23,392 bases of DNA, taken from positions 1-23,392 of the forward strand of contig JBFFGE010000059.1 in NCBI GenBank assembly GCA_041557595.1, in the 5' to 3' direction. Shown one piece after another: positions 13,968 through 21,388 of the stretch. The position numbers were made by a program, and so were the translations under genes. This DNA is from JAOTYV01 sp041557595 (GTDB taxonomy: Bacteria > Pseudomonadota > Alphaproteobacteria > UBA8366). The notes beneath the pieces are model-generated. The model saw only the letters and a program-made list of their open reading frames with translations, was not told the origin of the DNA and made no database searches. Within the stretch, counting starts at the first letter, position 1, and each line of letters opens with the position of its first letter.

Positions 13968-15254
13968 CTAACCGTCGAATTCCAGAATATCCAGCCCGTT
14001 TACCCGATCGAGCAGATAGATCAGCCCGCGCTCGTCCACGTCGACGTCGTTGCTTGCAGGGCACGGCGCGTCGCCAACCGGCTCCGGGATATAATGGCCG
14101 ACTTCCACCGGCAGTTCGGGGTTCTTGACGTCGACGATGCGCAAGCCGCCGCCGAACTAGGTGGCGTAGATCAGGGTGCCATCCATCTTCTCGCGGAACT
14201 GATGCGCGCCGAACCGCCCGCCCGGCGTGCGGCTCCAGGGCGAGTCCATCTCACTGACATGAAAGCTCGACAGGGTCTTGAAATTCATCGGATCGGACAC
14301 GTCGAATACCCAGAGGCAGGCATGCGGCTGGCCGGGCACATGGGTGTGCTCCTCGTCGATGCCGACCGCGATGCGCCGCCCGTCGTTGGTCTTGGGCAGC
14401 GGCATGATGGTGTGCGACGGCTCCAGCACCGGCGGATGATAGTTGTGCTCGCCGATCACCGCGGGATTGGCGATGTCGGAAATATCGAGCACGCGGAAGC
14501 CGGCGTGCCAGACCGCCGCCCACAACTCGTCGCCGACCTTCATCGCATGGTGCAGCCGGTTGCCGTAGCCATGCCACGTCGGCGTCTCGCCGCCCGCGAT
14601 GTGCTGGCCCGGCATCCACCAGCGCGACACCTCGAACGGGCTCGTCGGGTCGCGGACGTCGTAGATCACCAGGATATTGCCGAGATAGCCCTCCATCTCG
14701 GTCGAGATGTAGGCGTGGTTTTCATCCGCGTCGAAGCGATGGGTGCCGAAGCCGAAGGTCCGCTCATAATGCAACAGCTTCGGGTCCGCCTTGTCGGAAA
14801 TATCCCACAGCTTGAACCCGCCATCGTGATAGCCGCGCTGGTTGAACGCCTCCAGCTCCGGCAAATCGGATTCCTTGACCTTGAGCGCGCCGGCGAGTTC
14901 GGTCGGCGTCATGTCCCGGCCCAGCACCGTCTTCAGCTTCGCGCGCATCGACGCCATGCATTCGCCCTTGCGGAGCAGATGCCGGCGGTTCATCTCCACG
15001 TTGGTGATCATGATATCGCCGTTCACCCGCACCTTGTGCGTATGCGAATAATCGTCTTTCAGGTCAATCGTCGATACCACCCTTGGATTCTTCGGGTCGA
15101 ACACGTTCAGGATCGACGTGCCGTGCGGCGGCGCCATGTGACCGATATAGGCATAATCGCCGTCGACGACGATTTGCCCGCCGCCCGGAATGTCGAGATG
15201 GGCGATGCGCCGCACGTTGCGCGCCAGCAGCGCGCGATCGATGCTGTCAGCCAT
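13968..15254 (-). pseudogene. LVIVD-repeat protein gene with an in-frame TAG (codon 366 of 428)
   Basis: The reading frame starts at ATG 15254-15252 (GGGGAGG site upstream) and codes for LVIVD-repeat units such as TSILNVFDPKNPRVV, GFRVLDISDIANPAVIGEHN and PHACLWVFDVSDPMNFKTL, which pack as a beta-propeller. It is broken by TAG at 14159-14157 after LIYAT. The same frame then continues without error as FGGGLRIVDVKNPELPVEVG and ends at TAG 13970-13968 with GLIYLLDRVNGLDILEF, clearly the last repeat. In relatives that I recall, a tryptophan precedes this segment (TWF..GLR), so TGG to TAG is the likely change. It may be a recent nonsense mutation, a read error, or read-through. It lies between tctA (30 bases) and the aldo/keto reductase (12 bases). 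The function of the family is poorly known; no signal peptide is seen. Confidence 0.8.
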
Positions 15255-15269
15255 GGCGGCATCCTCCCC

Positions 15270-15286
15270 GAAGCCCTTCGGGCTTC
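15270..15286 (-). promoter_or_regulatory. Short hairpin at the tctA stop codon
   Basis: GAAGCCC TTC GGGCTTC forms a 7-base stem with a 3-base loop that overlaps the tctA stop and precedes the ribosome site of the LVIVD-protein gene. It has no U-tract. It could modulate coupling or mRNA decay between the transporter genes and downstream genes. Confidence 0.4.
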
Positions 15287-16844
15287 ATTCTTCGGTTCCG
15301 CCCTTTGCCGCCGCCTCGCCCCGATGCAGCGCGTCGCGCATTGCCGTGCGCTTGCGGCGCAAATCCTTGAGATAGGGGATTGCGAGAGACAGCGCCAGAC
15401 ACACCCACAAGACATTGCCGACCTTCGACGAGAAGATCACCATGATATCGCCCTGGGACATCTTGAGCGCGCGCAGGAAATAGGATTCCAGCAGGGGCCC
15501 CAGAATGACACCGATCAGGATCGCCGCCACGTGATAGCCGGTCCGTCGGGCGATGTAGCCGAGCACGCCGAATCCCAGCGCGAGATACATGTCGAAGACA
15601 TAGGCGCGCGGCACGAAGGAGCCGACCAGCGTGAAGGATATGATCAGCGGCGCGATATAGATCGTCGATATCATCGTGACCCGCGACATATAGCGGGCGA
15701 GCGGAAGGACAGTGACGATCATCAGCAAGTAGGTCACCGCCATCGCCGAAAACACGCCGTAGGCGAGCAGCGGTTGCTGGATGAACAAATCCGGCCCGAC
15801 GGTGGTGCCGTGATACTGCATGACCACCAGCATGATCGCCGCCGTCGCGCCACCGGGAATGCCGATCACCAACAGCGGCACCAATGTCCCCGATGTGACC
15901 CCGTTATTCGCCGATTCGGGCGCGATCAGCCCTTCGATATGACCGGTGCCGTACAGCTCGGGCGTCTTGGAGAAGGTCCGCGACTGCTGATAGGCGACGA
16001 AGGACGCGATGGCGGCGCCGGCGCCCGGCACCACGCCGATGACGAGGCCGATCAAGCTGGTCCAGACAATATGCCACCAGCGCTTCAACGCATCGCGCGC
16101 GCCCTCGAAGGTTTCCGCCCAGCGTGCGTCGCGAAGCAGGACCTTGCCCTTTTCGGTCAGGATCGACTGCCCTTCGATGATGAGAAAGGCCTCGGTGATG
16201 GCGAACAGCCCGACCAGTGCGGGGATCAGCGGTACGCCGTCGTACAATTCCAGGAAACCCAGCGTGCCGCGTGGCGTGGCGTAGACATGATCGGCGCCGA
16301 TCGCGCCGATCATCAAGCCGAAAAACCCCGCGATCAGCCCCTTCAGGGTGTCACGCGCCGCGATTGTCGCGATCAGCGAGATGCCGAACAGCATGACGAC
16401 GATCATCTCCACGCTGTGCAGGTAGTACACCACCTGCACGATTAACGGCATGACGAAAAGAACGACGATCGTGGTCAGCAAGCCGCCGAAGGTCGAGGAT
16501 ACGAAGGAAATCGCAAGCGCCTGCGGCCCCCTGCCCTGTTTGGTCATGGGATAGCCATCGAGCGGCGTCGCCGCCGCACCGGCCGTCCCCGGAATGTTCA
16601 CCAGGATCGCCGGGATACCGGCGCCCATGCGCGAAGAACAATAGAGCGCCACCATGAAGATCAGGCCGAGTTCCTCGCCCATGGCGAGCGTCAGCGGCAA
16701 CAGGATGATGATGGTGTTGGCGGCGCTGAAGCCGGGGATAGCACCGACGATCAGCCCGAGGAAGATTGCCGGGATGATCAGCCACCAGAACGAGAGCGTG
16801 TGGCCGAACAGGGAGACGAAGAACCCGAAATCGACCTCCTGCAT
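15285..16844 (-). CDS. tctA: Tripartite tricarboxylate transporter, large permease TctA (519 aa)
   Basis: This is the large membrane subunit of a TTT transporter, with about twelve hydrophobic segments. Family signatures are GLIVGAIPGFSAANTIIILLPLT in the first part, ILVNIPGTAGAAATPLDGYP near residue 80, and their inverted-repeat counterparts GVVPGAGAAIASFVAYQQSR and APESANNGVTSGTLVPLLVIGIPG in the second half. TctA alone sets the path for solute and cation symport; TctC delivers the ligand. The length is usual for TctA. The ATG at 16844-16842 has GGAG 7 bases upstream and begins one base after the tctB stop; a longer upstream frame is a shadow of tctB. It is in the operon order C-B-A, and the cargo (a carboxylate) is not identifiable. 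Confidence 0.94.
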   Translation of the reverse strand: MQEVDFGFFVSLFGHTLSFWWLIIPAIFLGLIVGAIPGFSAANTIIILLPLTLAMGEELGLIFMVALYCSSRMGAGIPAILVNIPGTAGAAATPLDGYPMTKQGRGPQALAISFVSSTFGGLLTTIVVLFVMPLIVQVVYYLHSVEMIVVMLFGISLIATIAARDTLKGLIAGFFGLMIGAIGADHVYATPRGTLGFLELYDGVPLIPALVGLFAITEAFLIIEGQSILTEKGKVLLRDARWAETFEGARDALKRWWHIVWTSLIGLVIGVVPGAGAAIASFVAYQQSRTFSKTPELYGTGHIEGLIAPESANNGVTSGTLVPLLVIGIPGGATAAIMLVVMQYHGTTVGPDLFIQQPLLAYGVFSAMAVTYLLMIVTVLPLARYMSRVTMISTIYIAPLIISFTLVGSFVPRAYVFDMYLALGFGVLGYIARRTGYHVAAILIGVILGPLLESYFLRALKMSQGDIMVIFSSKVGNVLWVCLALSLAIPYLKDLRRKRTAMRDALHRGEAAAKGGTEE

Positions 16845-16845
16845 C

Positions 16846-17382
16846 TCAGGCTCCGCCGAACGACGACAGAAGCGACTGGAAGAACTGCTCGAACGGCCCT
16901 TCGGGGAACCGCCGCTCAAACGCCACGACGAACAACAGATACCCGCCAATCGACAAAACCGCCGACAGGATGACGATCAACCGCTTGTTGTCGCGCTGCC
17001 AGCCGGACAGCAACGTCATGCCGAACATCAGGAACAGGAATGTCGTCGCGGTGAATCCAAGCCAGTCGATGAAGAAGATGTAGCCCAGGGTCAGGCCGAG
17101 CAGCGCCAACCGCTTCGGTACCACCTCGGCCGGCGAGATCAGCGGGTCGAACCGCAAGCTGGCCTCGCCGCGCGCCACCCGCCGCGTGATACCGACCAAC
17201 AAGAGGAAACACAGCGCCAGCAGGATGGTGCCGACGAAGAACGCGCTGACCTGGGCCGTCCAGGGCGAATCGATGATGGTCGAAAAATAATACAGCGTGA
17301 ATGCGACAGCCGCGCCCGGTATCAGCAAATCCGCGCCGACCGGCGTCTTCTCGCGCTTTTCCGATGGAAGTTCAGCGGACAT
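16846..17382 (-). CDS. tctB: Tripartite tricarboxylate transporter, small permease TctB (178 aa)
   Basis: The protein has four predicted membrane helices: LLIPGAAVAFTLYYFSTII, VSAFFVGTILLALCFLLLVG, a long region from LALLGLTLGYIFFIDWLG to LMFGMTLLSGW, and LIVILSAVLSIGGYLLFVV. The phrase FFIDWLGFTATTFLFL is typical of TctB (DUF1468). The C-terminus RRFPEGPFEQFFQSL is cytoplasmic. It supports TctA in the membrane. The start is uncertain: ATG at 17382 has AAGAG 7 bases upstream, while in-frame ATG at 17397 and GTG at 17424 would add 5 or 14 residues. The gene sits 127 bases after tctC and one base before tctA. Confidence 0.9.
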   Translation of the reverse strand: MSAELPSEKREKTPVGADLLIPGAAVAFTLYYFSTIIDSPWTAQVSAFFVGTILLALCFLLLVGITRRVARGEASLRFDPLISPAEVVPKRLALLGLTLGYIFFIDWLGFTATTFLFLMFGMTLLSGWQRDNKRLIVILSAVLSIGGYLLFVVAFERRFPEGPFEQFFQSLLSSFGGA

Positions 17383-17509
17383 TCCGACGCTCTTCATTGT
17401 TGTGATGCGCGCGGCGGCGATCACGTTTGGAATTTGTGAGATCGCATAGGGGCGGTCCGTTTACCGACACAGTACCGCCCCCGTGCAAATATCGAATCAG
17501 CGCCAGCGA

Positions 17510-18547
17510 TCAGGCCTTGCCGCTCAGCAGATCCTTGTACTCCTCGCCGATCGCCATAATGCTCTTCGCATATTCGGCGCAGGTTTCTTGGTCGCCGTAC
17601 TGGATCAATTCCCACGGCGCCTTGGTTTTTTCGATCGCCTTCTTGAAATCGGGATCGGCGTAGACCTTCTTCGCGGTATCCTGGAGGATCTTGAAGCGGT
17701 CCGGATACTTTTCCACGGCCGCGGTCTTGATGGCGAACGCCCGCGCGGAGACCAATGGCGGCAGCTTCATGCCGAAATGCTCGTTCGCCAGCGGCGCGTT
17801 ATAAAGCCGCTTCATCAAGTCGGGACTGTATTTCCTGGTATCGAAGATCAGCGTTGTTCGGAATGACTTATGGCGCTTGGCAGCGCCGGAAAACGGCAGC
17901 GCACCGAAGTCCATCTCGCCCGACGAAACGCCGGCATAGGTGTTCTTGCCGCCCGACAGCGGGATCAGGTTGAACTTCGCCCCGGTATGGCGGGCCAGGG
18001 CGAGCACGCCGAGCGACGCCGGATGCGCTATTCGGCTGACACCGACATTGAGCGAGCGTTTTTTCCCCTCGGCGACGATGTCGTCGATTGTCTTGAATTT
18101 GCTGCGTTTGGCATCGACGAAAATGCAGCTGGGATCGACATCGACCCGGTTGAAATAAAGGTAGTCGCCGGGAAACTTGAAACCGCCCGGTTCCTTGACG
18201 ACCCAGTTGAGGGTCTCAGGTCCCATATTGCCGAACAACAGCGTGTAACAATCGGGTTTCGCAATCCCCATGTACTTCTGATAGCCTACCCGGCCGGCGG
18301 CGCCCGGATAGAACGACGCCTCCATCGTGGTCTTCAGGTATTTTTGCCAAACGCTCCAAAAGGCGCGCAAATTCCGGTCGGCGCCGCCGCCTTCACGGGT
18401 CGCGACCATGACCTTGAGCGGCTGATCGGGAAATGACGCACCGAAAGCGCCGGCGAACGGCGATGCGGACAAGGCCGCCCCACCCATGGCCGCCGCGCCG
18501 CCCTTGAGCAACGTACGCCGGTGAATTGAAGTATCGAATTTCTGCAT
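17510..18547 (-). CDS. tctC: TTT-family solute-binding protein with a Tat-type signal (345 aa)
   Basis: This is a TctC/Bug-like periplasmic binding protein. The N-terminus MQKFDTSIHRRTLLKGGAAAMGGAALS has a twin-arginine motif (R10 R11 TLLKG) and a moderately hydrophobic stretch, so export as a folded protein by the Tat path is likely. That is less common for this family, which usually uses Sec. The mature part begins at about SFPDQPLKVMVATREGGGADRNLR, which matches the ligand loop (GGG..D) of TctC, and YPGAAGRVGYQKY replaces the usual PGAGG. The ATG at 18547-18545 has GGGAGA upstream. It is first in the minus-strand set C-B-A, 127 bases ahead of tctB, a normal gap that allows the binding protein to be made in excess. 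Confidence 0.88.
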   Translation of the reverse strand: MQKFDTSIHRRTLLKGGAAAMGGAALSASPFAGAFGASFPDQPLKVMVATREGGGADRNLRAFWSVWQKYLKTTMEASFYPGAAGRVGYQKYMGIAKPDCYTLLFGNMGPETLNWVVKEPGGFKFPGDYLYFNRVDVDPSCIFVDAKRSKFKTIDDIVAEGKKRSLNVGVSRIAHPASLGVLALARHTGAKFNLIPLSGGKNTYAGVSSGEMDFGALPFSGAAKRHKSFRTTLIFDTRKYSPDLMKRLYNAPLANEHFGMKLPPLVSARAFAIKTAAVEKYPDRFKILQDTAKKVYADPDFKKAIEKTKAPWELIQYGDQETCAEYAKSIMAIGEEYKDLLSGKA

Positions 18548-18783
18548 GATTTCGCGTCTCCCTGCATCTATTGGGTTCGGCCGCTATTGTCCGGCCAACG
18601 GACCGCCGCTGCGCCAAGGTTTCCTCCCTGGGCGGCGGTGCAACCCGGAGTTAATGTTCCCGGAATGCTACGCACCGCCGGTCAGGCAACACAAGCAATT
18701 TTGCGCCGAAATTGACCATACGAATTCCGGGCCGCCGGCGGCGCAAGATCGCCGCCTAAGCGTCGGTCCGGAACGGGGGTCGT
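18548..18783. promoter_or_regulatory. Gap upstream of tctC with a weak terminator hairpin
   Basis: These 236 bases hold no supported gene. A GGCGGCG/CGCCGCC hairpin (18737-18743 with 18750-18756, 6-base loop) lies 28 bases past the HMG-CoA-lyase-like stop on the minus strand and may end that transcript. The rest should hold the tctC promoter for the minus strand; no convincing -35/-10 pair was found. Confidence 0.35.
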
Positions 18784-19740
18784 TCAATGAAGCTTGCGGC
18801 GGAGCGCATCCAGGCTGCCGCCCCATTTGACGGCGCCCGGCAAGTCGTGGCCGACCACGTCCTCCGCGAGACGCGCGGCGTCGAGCAGGCGGTCGACGTC
18901 AATGCCGGTGTCGATGCCCATCTCTTCGCACATGAAGGCAAGGTCCTCGGTACAGACATTGCCGGCCGCGCCCTTATGGCCGGCAAAGGGACAGCCGCCT
19001 AAACCGGCGACGCTGGCGTCGAAACTGTCGACGCCCATTTCAAGCCCGGCATAGGCATTGGCGACGCCGAGCCCGCGGGTATCGTGCAGATGCAATGTAA
19101 TTCGAAGGTCCGGCCATTTATCCCGCACGGCGCCCACAACGCGCTTGATGGATTGCGGCGTCGCCCACGCCATCGTGTCGGCAAGGGAGAGAACGTCCAA
19201 CGACACATCGTTTTCGGCTGCGATGGACAATATGCTCTCGGTTTGCTCGATCACCTTGGACACCGGGACGTCGCCCTCGAAATTGCATCCGAACGCCGCC
19301 ATCATCGAGCCGCGGAAATAGGTGACGCCGTGCGACTTATACAGCCCCACTTGATTGTGCTGCACCTTGACGTTGTCCGCATAGCCCCGGTTCTGGTTCA
19401 GCTTCATGAAGGTTTCCGACGCGGACGTCGTGATCGAGCCCTTCAGGAACAAGCCATCCGTCGCCAGCGCACGCTCCAATCCACGCTCGTTCAGCCATAG
19501 GGCCGTGTACCGAATCCCGTCCGCCTTGCGGATGCCGGCAATCACATCGTCCACATCCGCCCAACCCGGCACGCGTTTCGGATTGACGAAAGAACCCACT
19601 TGTATCTCGCGCAGGCCGGTTTCCGACAGAGCGTCGATGAGTTCAATTTTTCGATGCGTCGGGATCGGCCCTTTTTCGAATTGGAATCCTTCACGGGGGC
19701 CTTCTTCCTGGATATCGACTCGGCTGGGTAAATCGGACAT
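18784..19740 (-). CDS. HMG-CoA lyase-like enzyme (HMGL family, 318 aa)
   Basis: The family TIM barrel is complete. The substrate loop reads EEGPREGFQ (R16, E17), the metal-binding strand HLHDTRG (H217, H219), and the signature SVAGLGGCPF carries the catalytic cysteine C250, followed by N261 in GAAGNVCTED. True HMG-CoA lyases have GPRDGLQ, so an aspartate-to-glutamate change is seen. The enzyme cleaves the C-C bond of a 3-hydroxy-3-methylacyl-CoA, and relatives act on citramalyl-CoA or similar compounds. The start is uncertain: the ATG at 19740-19738 fits homology but has no good Shine-Dalgarno site, while GTG at 19779 would add 13 residues. It is monocistronic, divergent from the second TTT system. 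Enzymes of this type often sit beside such transporters. Confidence 0.87.
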   Translation of the reverse strand: MSDLPSRVDIQEEGPREGFQFEKGPIPTHRKIELIDALSETGLREIQVGSFVNPKRVPGWADVDDVIAGIRKADGIRYTALWLNERGLERALATDGLFLKGSITTSASETFMKLNQNRGYADNVKVQHNQVGLYKSHGVTYFRGSMMAAFGCNFEGDVPVSKVIEQTESILSIAAENDVSLDVLSLADTMAWATPQSIKRVVGAVRDKWPDLRITLHLHDTRGLGVANAYAGLEMGVDSFDASVAGLGGCPFAGHKGAAGNVCTEDLAFMCEEMGIDTGIDVDRLLDAARLAEDVVGHDLPGAVKWGGSLDALRRKLH

Positions 19741-20164
19741 GGAGGGTGCGCCTGATTGCGTTGTGGCTGGAACTTTCACTGTCCCGTATCGGACCCGGGC
19801 AAGTCAAGATTGTGTCCGCGGCGCCATGTTGATGCGGCGCGGTATAACCACAAATCGCCACTGCAATTTTGAATAATCACGGCAGAATAGAACCTTATTG
19901 AAATTGCGCGAAATGGCATGGATTCATCGCCATTCGCGCGCACGTTGAATCGACGACGAAAACCTCATCCATATTGTCCAAATGCTCAATGGTGTTAACC
20001 TTTCGCCGCTTGCCACGGACGGCAAAGGTTGTTTAACGTAGCCGCCGAAACGGAAACTGCCACGAGCCGGTCTGCATAATGTTGATCAGGGCGTGGCTTC
20101 GTGGCCGAGGCCACAATGTTCGACCAAGTTGAATAGGTCGTTTCTCGACAGGGAGGTTATCTAC
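19741..20164. promoter_or_regulatory. 424-base AT-rich divergent regulatory region
   Basis: No gene is supported here. The GC content drops to about 38-50% between 19861 and 20040 compared with well over 60% in the genes. A dyad AACCTTTcGCCG / CGGCAAAGGTT (19997-20008 and 20020-20030) and a second hairpin gtggcttcg/cgaggccac (20093-20101 with 20106-20114) are visible. The first is a candidate operator and the second a 5'-leader structure ahead of the second tctC. A weak pair ttgtcc/taacct (16-base spacer) ends at the first dyad. The region must also contain the promoter for the HMG-CoA-lyase-like gene. Confidence 0.45.
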
Positions 20165-21277
20165 ATGAAGAAGACGTTTACTCTCGGCGCGATCACGGGG
20201 CTGCTCGCAGCGGCTGCGATGACCGTCGGCATGTCGGCACACGCAGCCGATTTCTCCGGCAAGCGCGTGACGATTATCGTCCCCTTTAACGAAGGCGGCG
20301 GTACGGACAGCTACACCCGCTTCATGCTGCCGTATTTCCAGAAATATCTGCCCGGCAACCCGAAGATCCTGGTCGTCAATAAGCCCGGCGCCGGCGGCAT
20401 CCTGGGCGGTAACTATTTCGAACAACGCGCCAAGAAAGACGGTACCTGGGTGTTCGCGCTTTCGACATCCACGATCTCGAACTTCACGCTCGGCGATCCC
20501 CGGGTGAAGTTCAAATTGAACGAATTCATTCCGATTATCCTGTCGCCGCGCGGCATCATGCAGTATGTGCGCAGCGATCTCGGGATCCAGAACGAAAAGA
20601 CCCTCAAGGCCAAACTCGACCGGATGAAGTCGCTTCCGCCCGAAAAGCTGATTTTCGGCGGCAAGACGCCGACATCGGGCGGCCTGAACCTGCGCGTCGC
20701 GCTGAGCCAGCTCGGCATCGAAGTGAAGAGCGTCTGGGGCATGAAGGGCAACGGGCCGATGGCCTTGGCCTTCGAGCGCGGCGAATTCACCGTCAACTAC
20801 GACAACACGCTGTCGTTCAAGAACAACCGCAAGAAGTTGATCGAAGACGGTATTGCGGTGCCTCTGTACACGCTGGGCGTGGTCAATGAAAAAGGCGACA
20901 TCGTTCGCGACCCGACCTGGCCGAAGGTTCCGACCTTCATCGAGGCCTACAAGGCGGTACACGGCAAGGCCCCGTCCGGACCGGGCTTCGAGGCTTGGTT
21001 CTCGCTCTATCAGATGAGCGTAACCATGTCGAAGTCGTGGAACCTGCCGGCCGGCACGCCGAAGGACATCGTCGAAGCCTACCGCTCGGCAGCCAAGAAG
21101 ATGATGGCCGACCCGGATTTCGTGAAAAAGCGGCAGAAAATCTTCGGCGAATATCCGCAGACCATCGGCGACGGTGCGATTCCCATCCGGAACGCAGCGA
21201 CGACGATGTCCGATACCGCGCGCACCTACCTGGCGAAATACGTCAAGGCGCGTTACGGGGTCACGCTCGGCAAGTAG
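20165..21277 (+). CDS. tctC: TTT-family solute-binding protein with Sec signal (370 aa)
   Basis: The N-terminus has a Sec signal peptide (positive KK, hydrophobic GAITGLLAAAAMTVG, and an AHA cleavage site at residue 27). The mature part starts ADFSGKRVTIIVPFNEGGGTDSYTRFM and has the ligand-loop glycines and aspartate/threonine of the TctC family, then VVNKPGAGGILGGNYF (PGAGG motif). The length of 370 aa is slightly larger than the usual 320-330 because of additions in the middle and C-terminal part. The ATG at 20165 has a GGGAGG site 8 bases upstream; an earlier GTG frame is not supported. It is the only binding protein of the second transporter, and is followed by a strong hairpin and the permease gene. 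Confidence 0.92.
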   Translation: MKKTFTLGAITGLLAAAAMTVGMSAHAADFSGKRVTIIVPFNEGGGTDSYTRFMLPYFQKYLPGNPKILVVNKPGAGGILGGNYFEQRAKKDGTWVFALSTSTISNFTLGDPRVKFKLNEFIPIILSPRGIMQYVRSDLGIQNEKTLKAKLDRMKSLPPEKLIFGGKTPTSGGLNLRVALSQLGIEVKSVWGMKGNGPMALAFERGEFTVNYDNTLSFKNNRKKLIEDGIAVPLYTLGVVNEKGDIVRDPTWPKVPTFIEAYKAVHGKAPSGPGFEAWFSLYQMSVTMSKSWNLPAGTPKDIVEAYRSAAKKMMADPDFVKKRQKIFGEYPQTIGDGAIPIRNAATTMSDTARTYLAKYVKARYGVTLGK

Positions 21278-21306
21278 CCAAGCCAGACCTGATCGATACT
21301 TCGATT

Positions 21307-21340
21307 TGTGACGCCCGGCGACCCTTCGCCGGGCGTCACA
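21307..21340 (+). terminator. Perfect 15-base-stem hairpin between binding protein and permease
   Basis: The arms tgtgacgcccggcga (21307-21321) and tcgccgggcgtcaca (21326-21340) are perfect inverted copies with a 4-base loop ccct, 29 bases after the tctC stop. There is no U-tract (atatcggctta follows), so it may be a partial terminator or a 3' mRNA stabiliser that leaves more binding protein than permease. Confidence 0.65.
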
Positions 21341-21388
21341 ATATCGGCTTACCGTCGTTAGTTTCCTTATTGGGTGGGGCACAAGCGG

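Noticed and set aside
14157..14159. TAG as a pyrrolysine codon
   Set aside because: The position looks like a tryptophan in relatives, the protein is not a methylamine methyltransferase, and no pyl genes are in the window.
13104..16445. Very long open frame on the plus strand (over 1,100 codons) opposite the aldo/keto reductase, LVIVD and tctA genes
   Set aside because: It is rich in Arg, His, Asp and Gln in the manner of a high-GC antisense frame, crosses several gene boundaries, has no domain signature, and lies exactly opposite genes with clear families.
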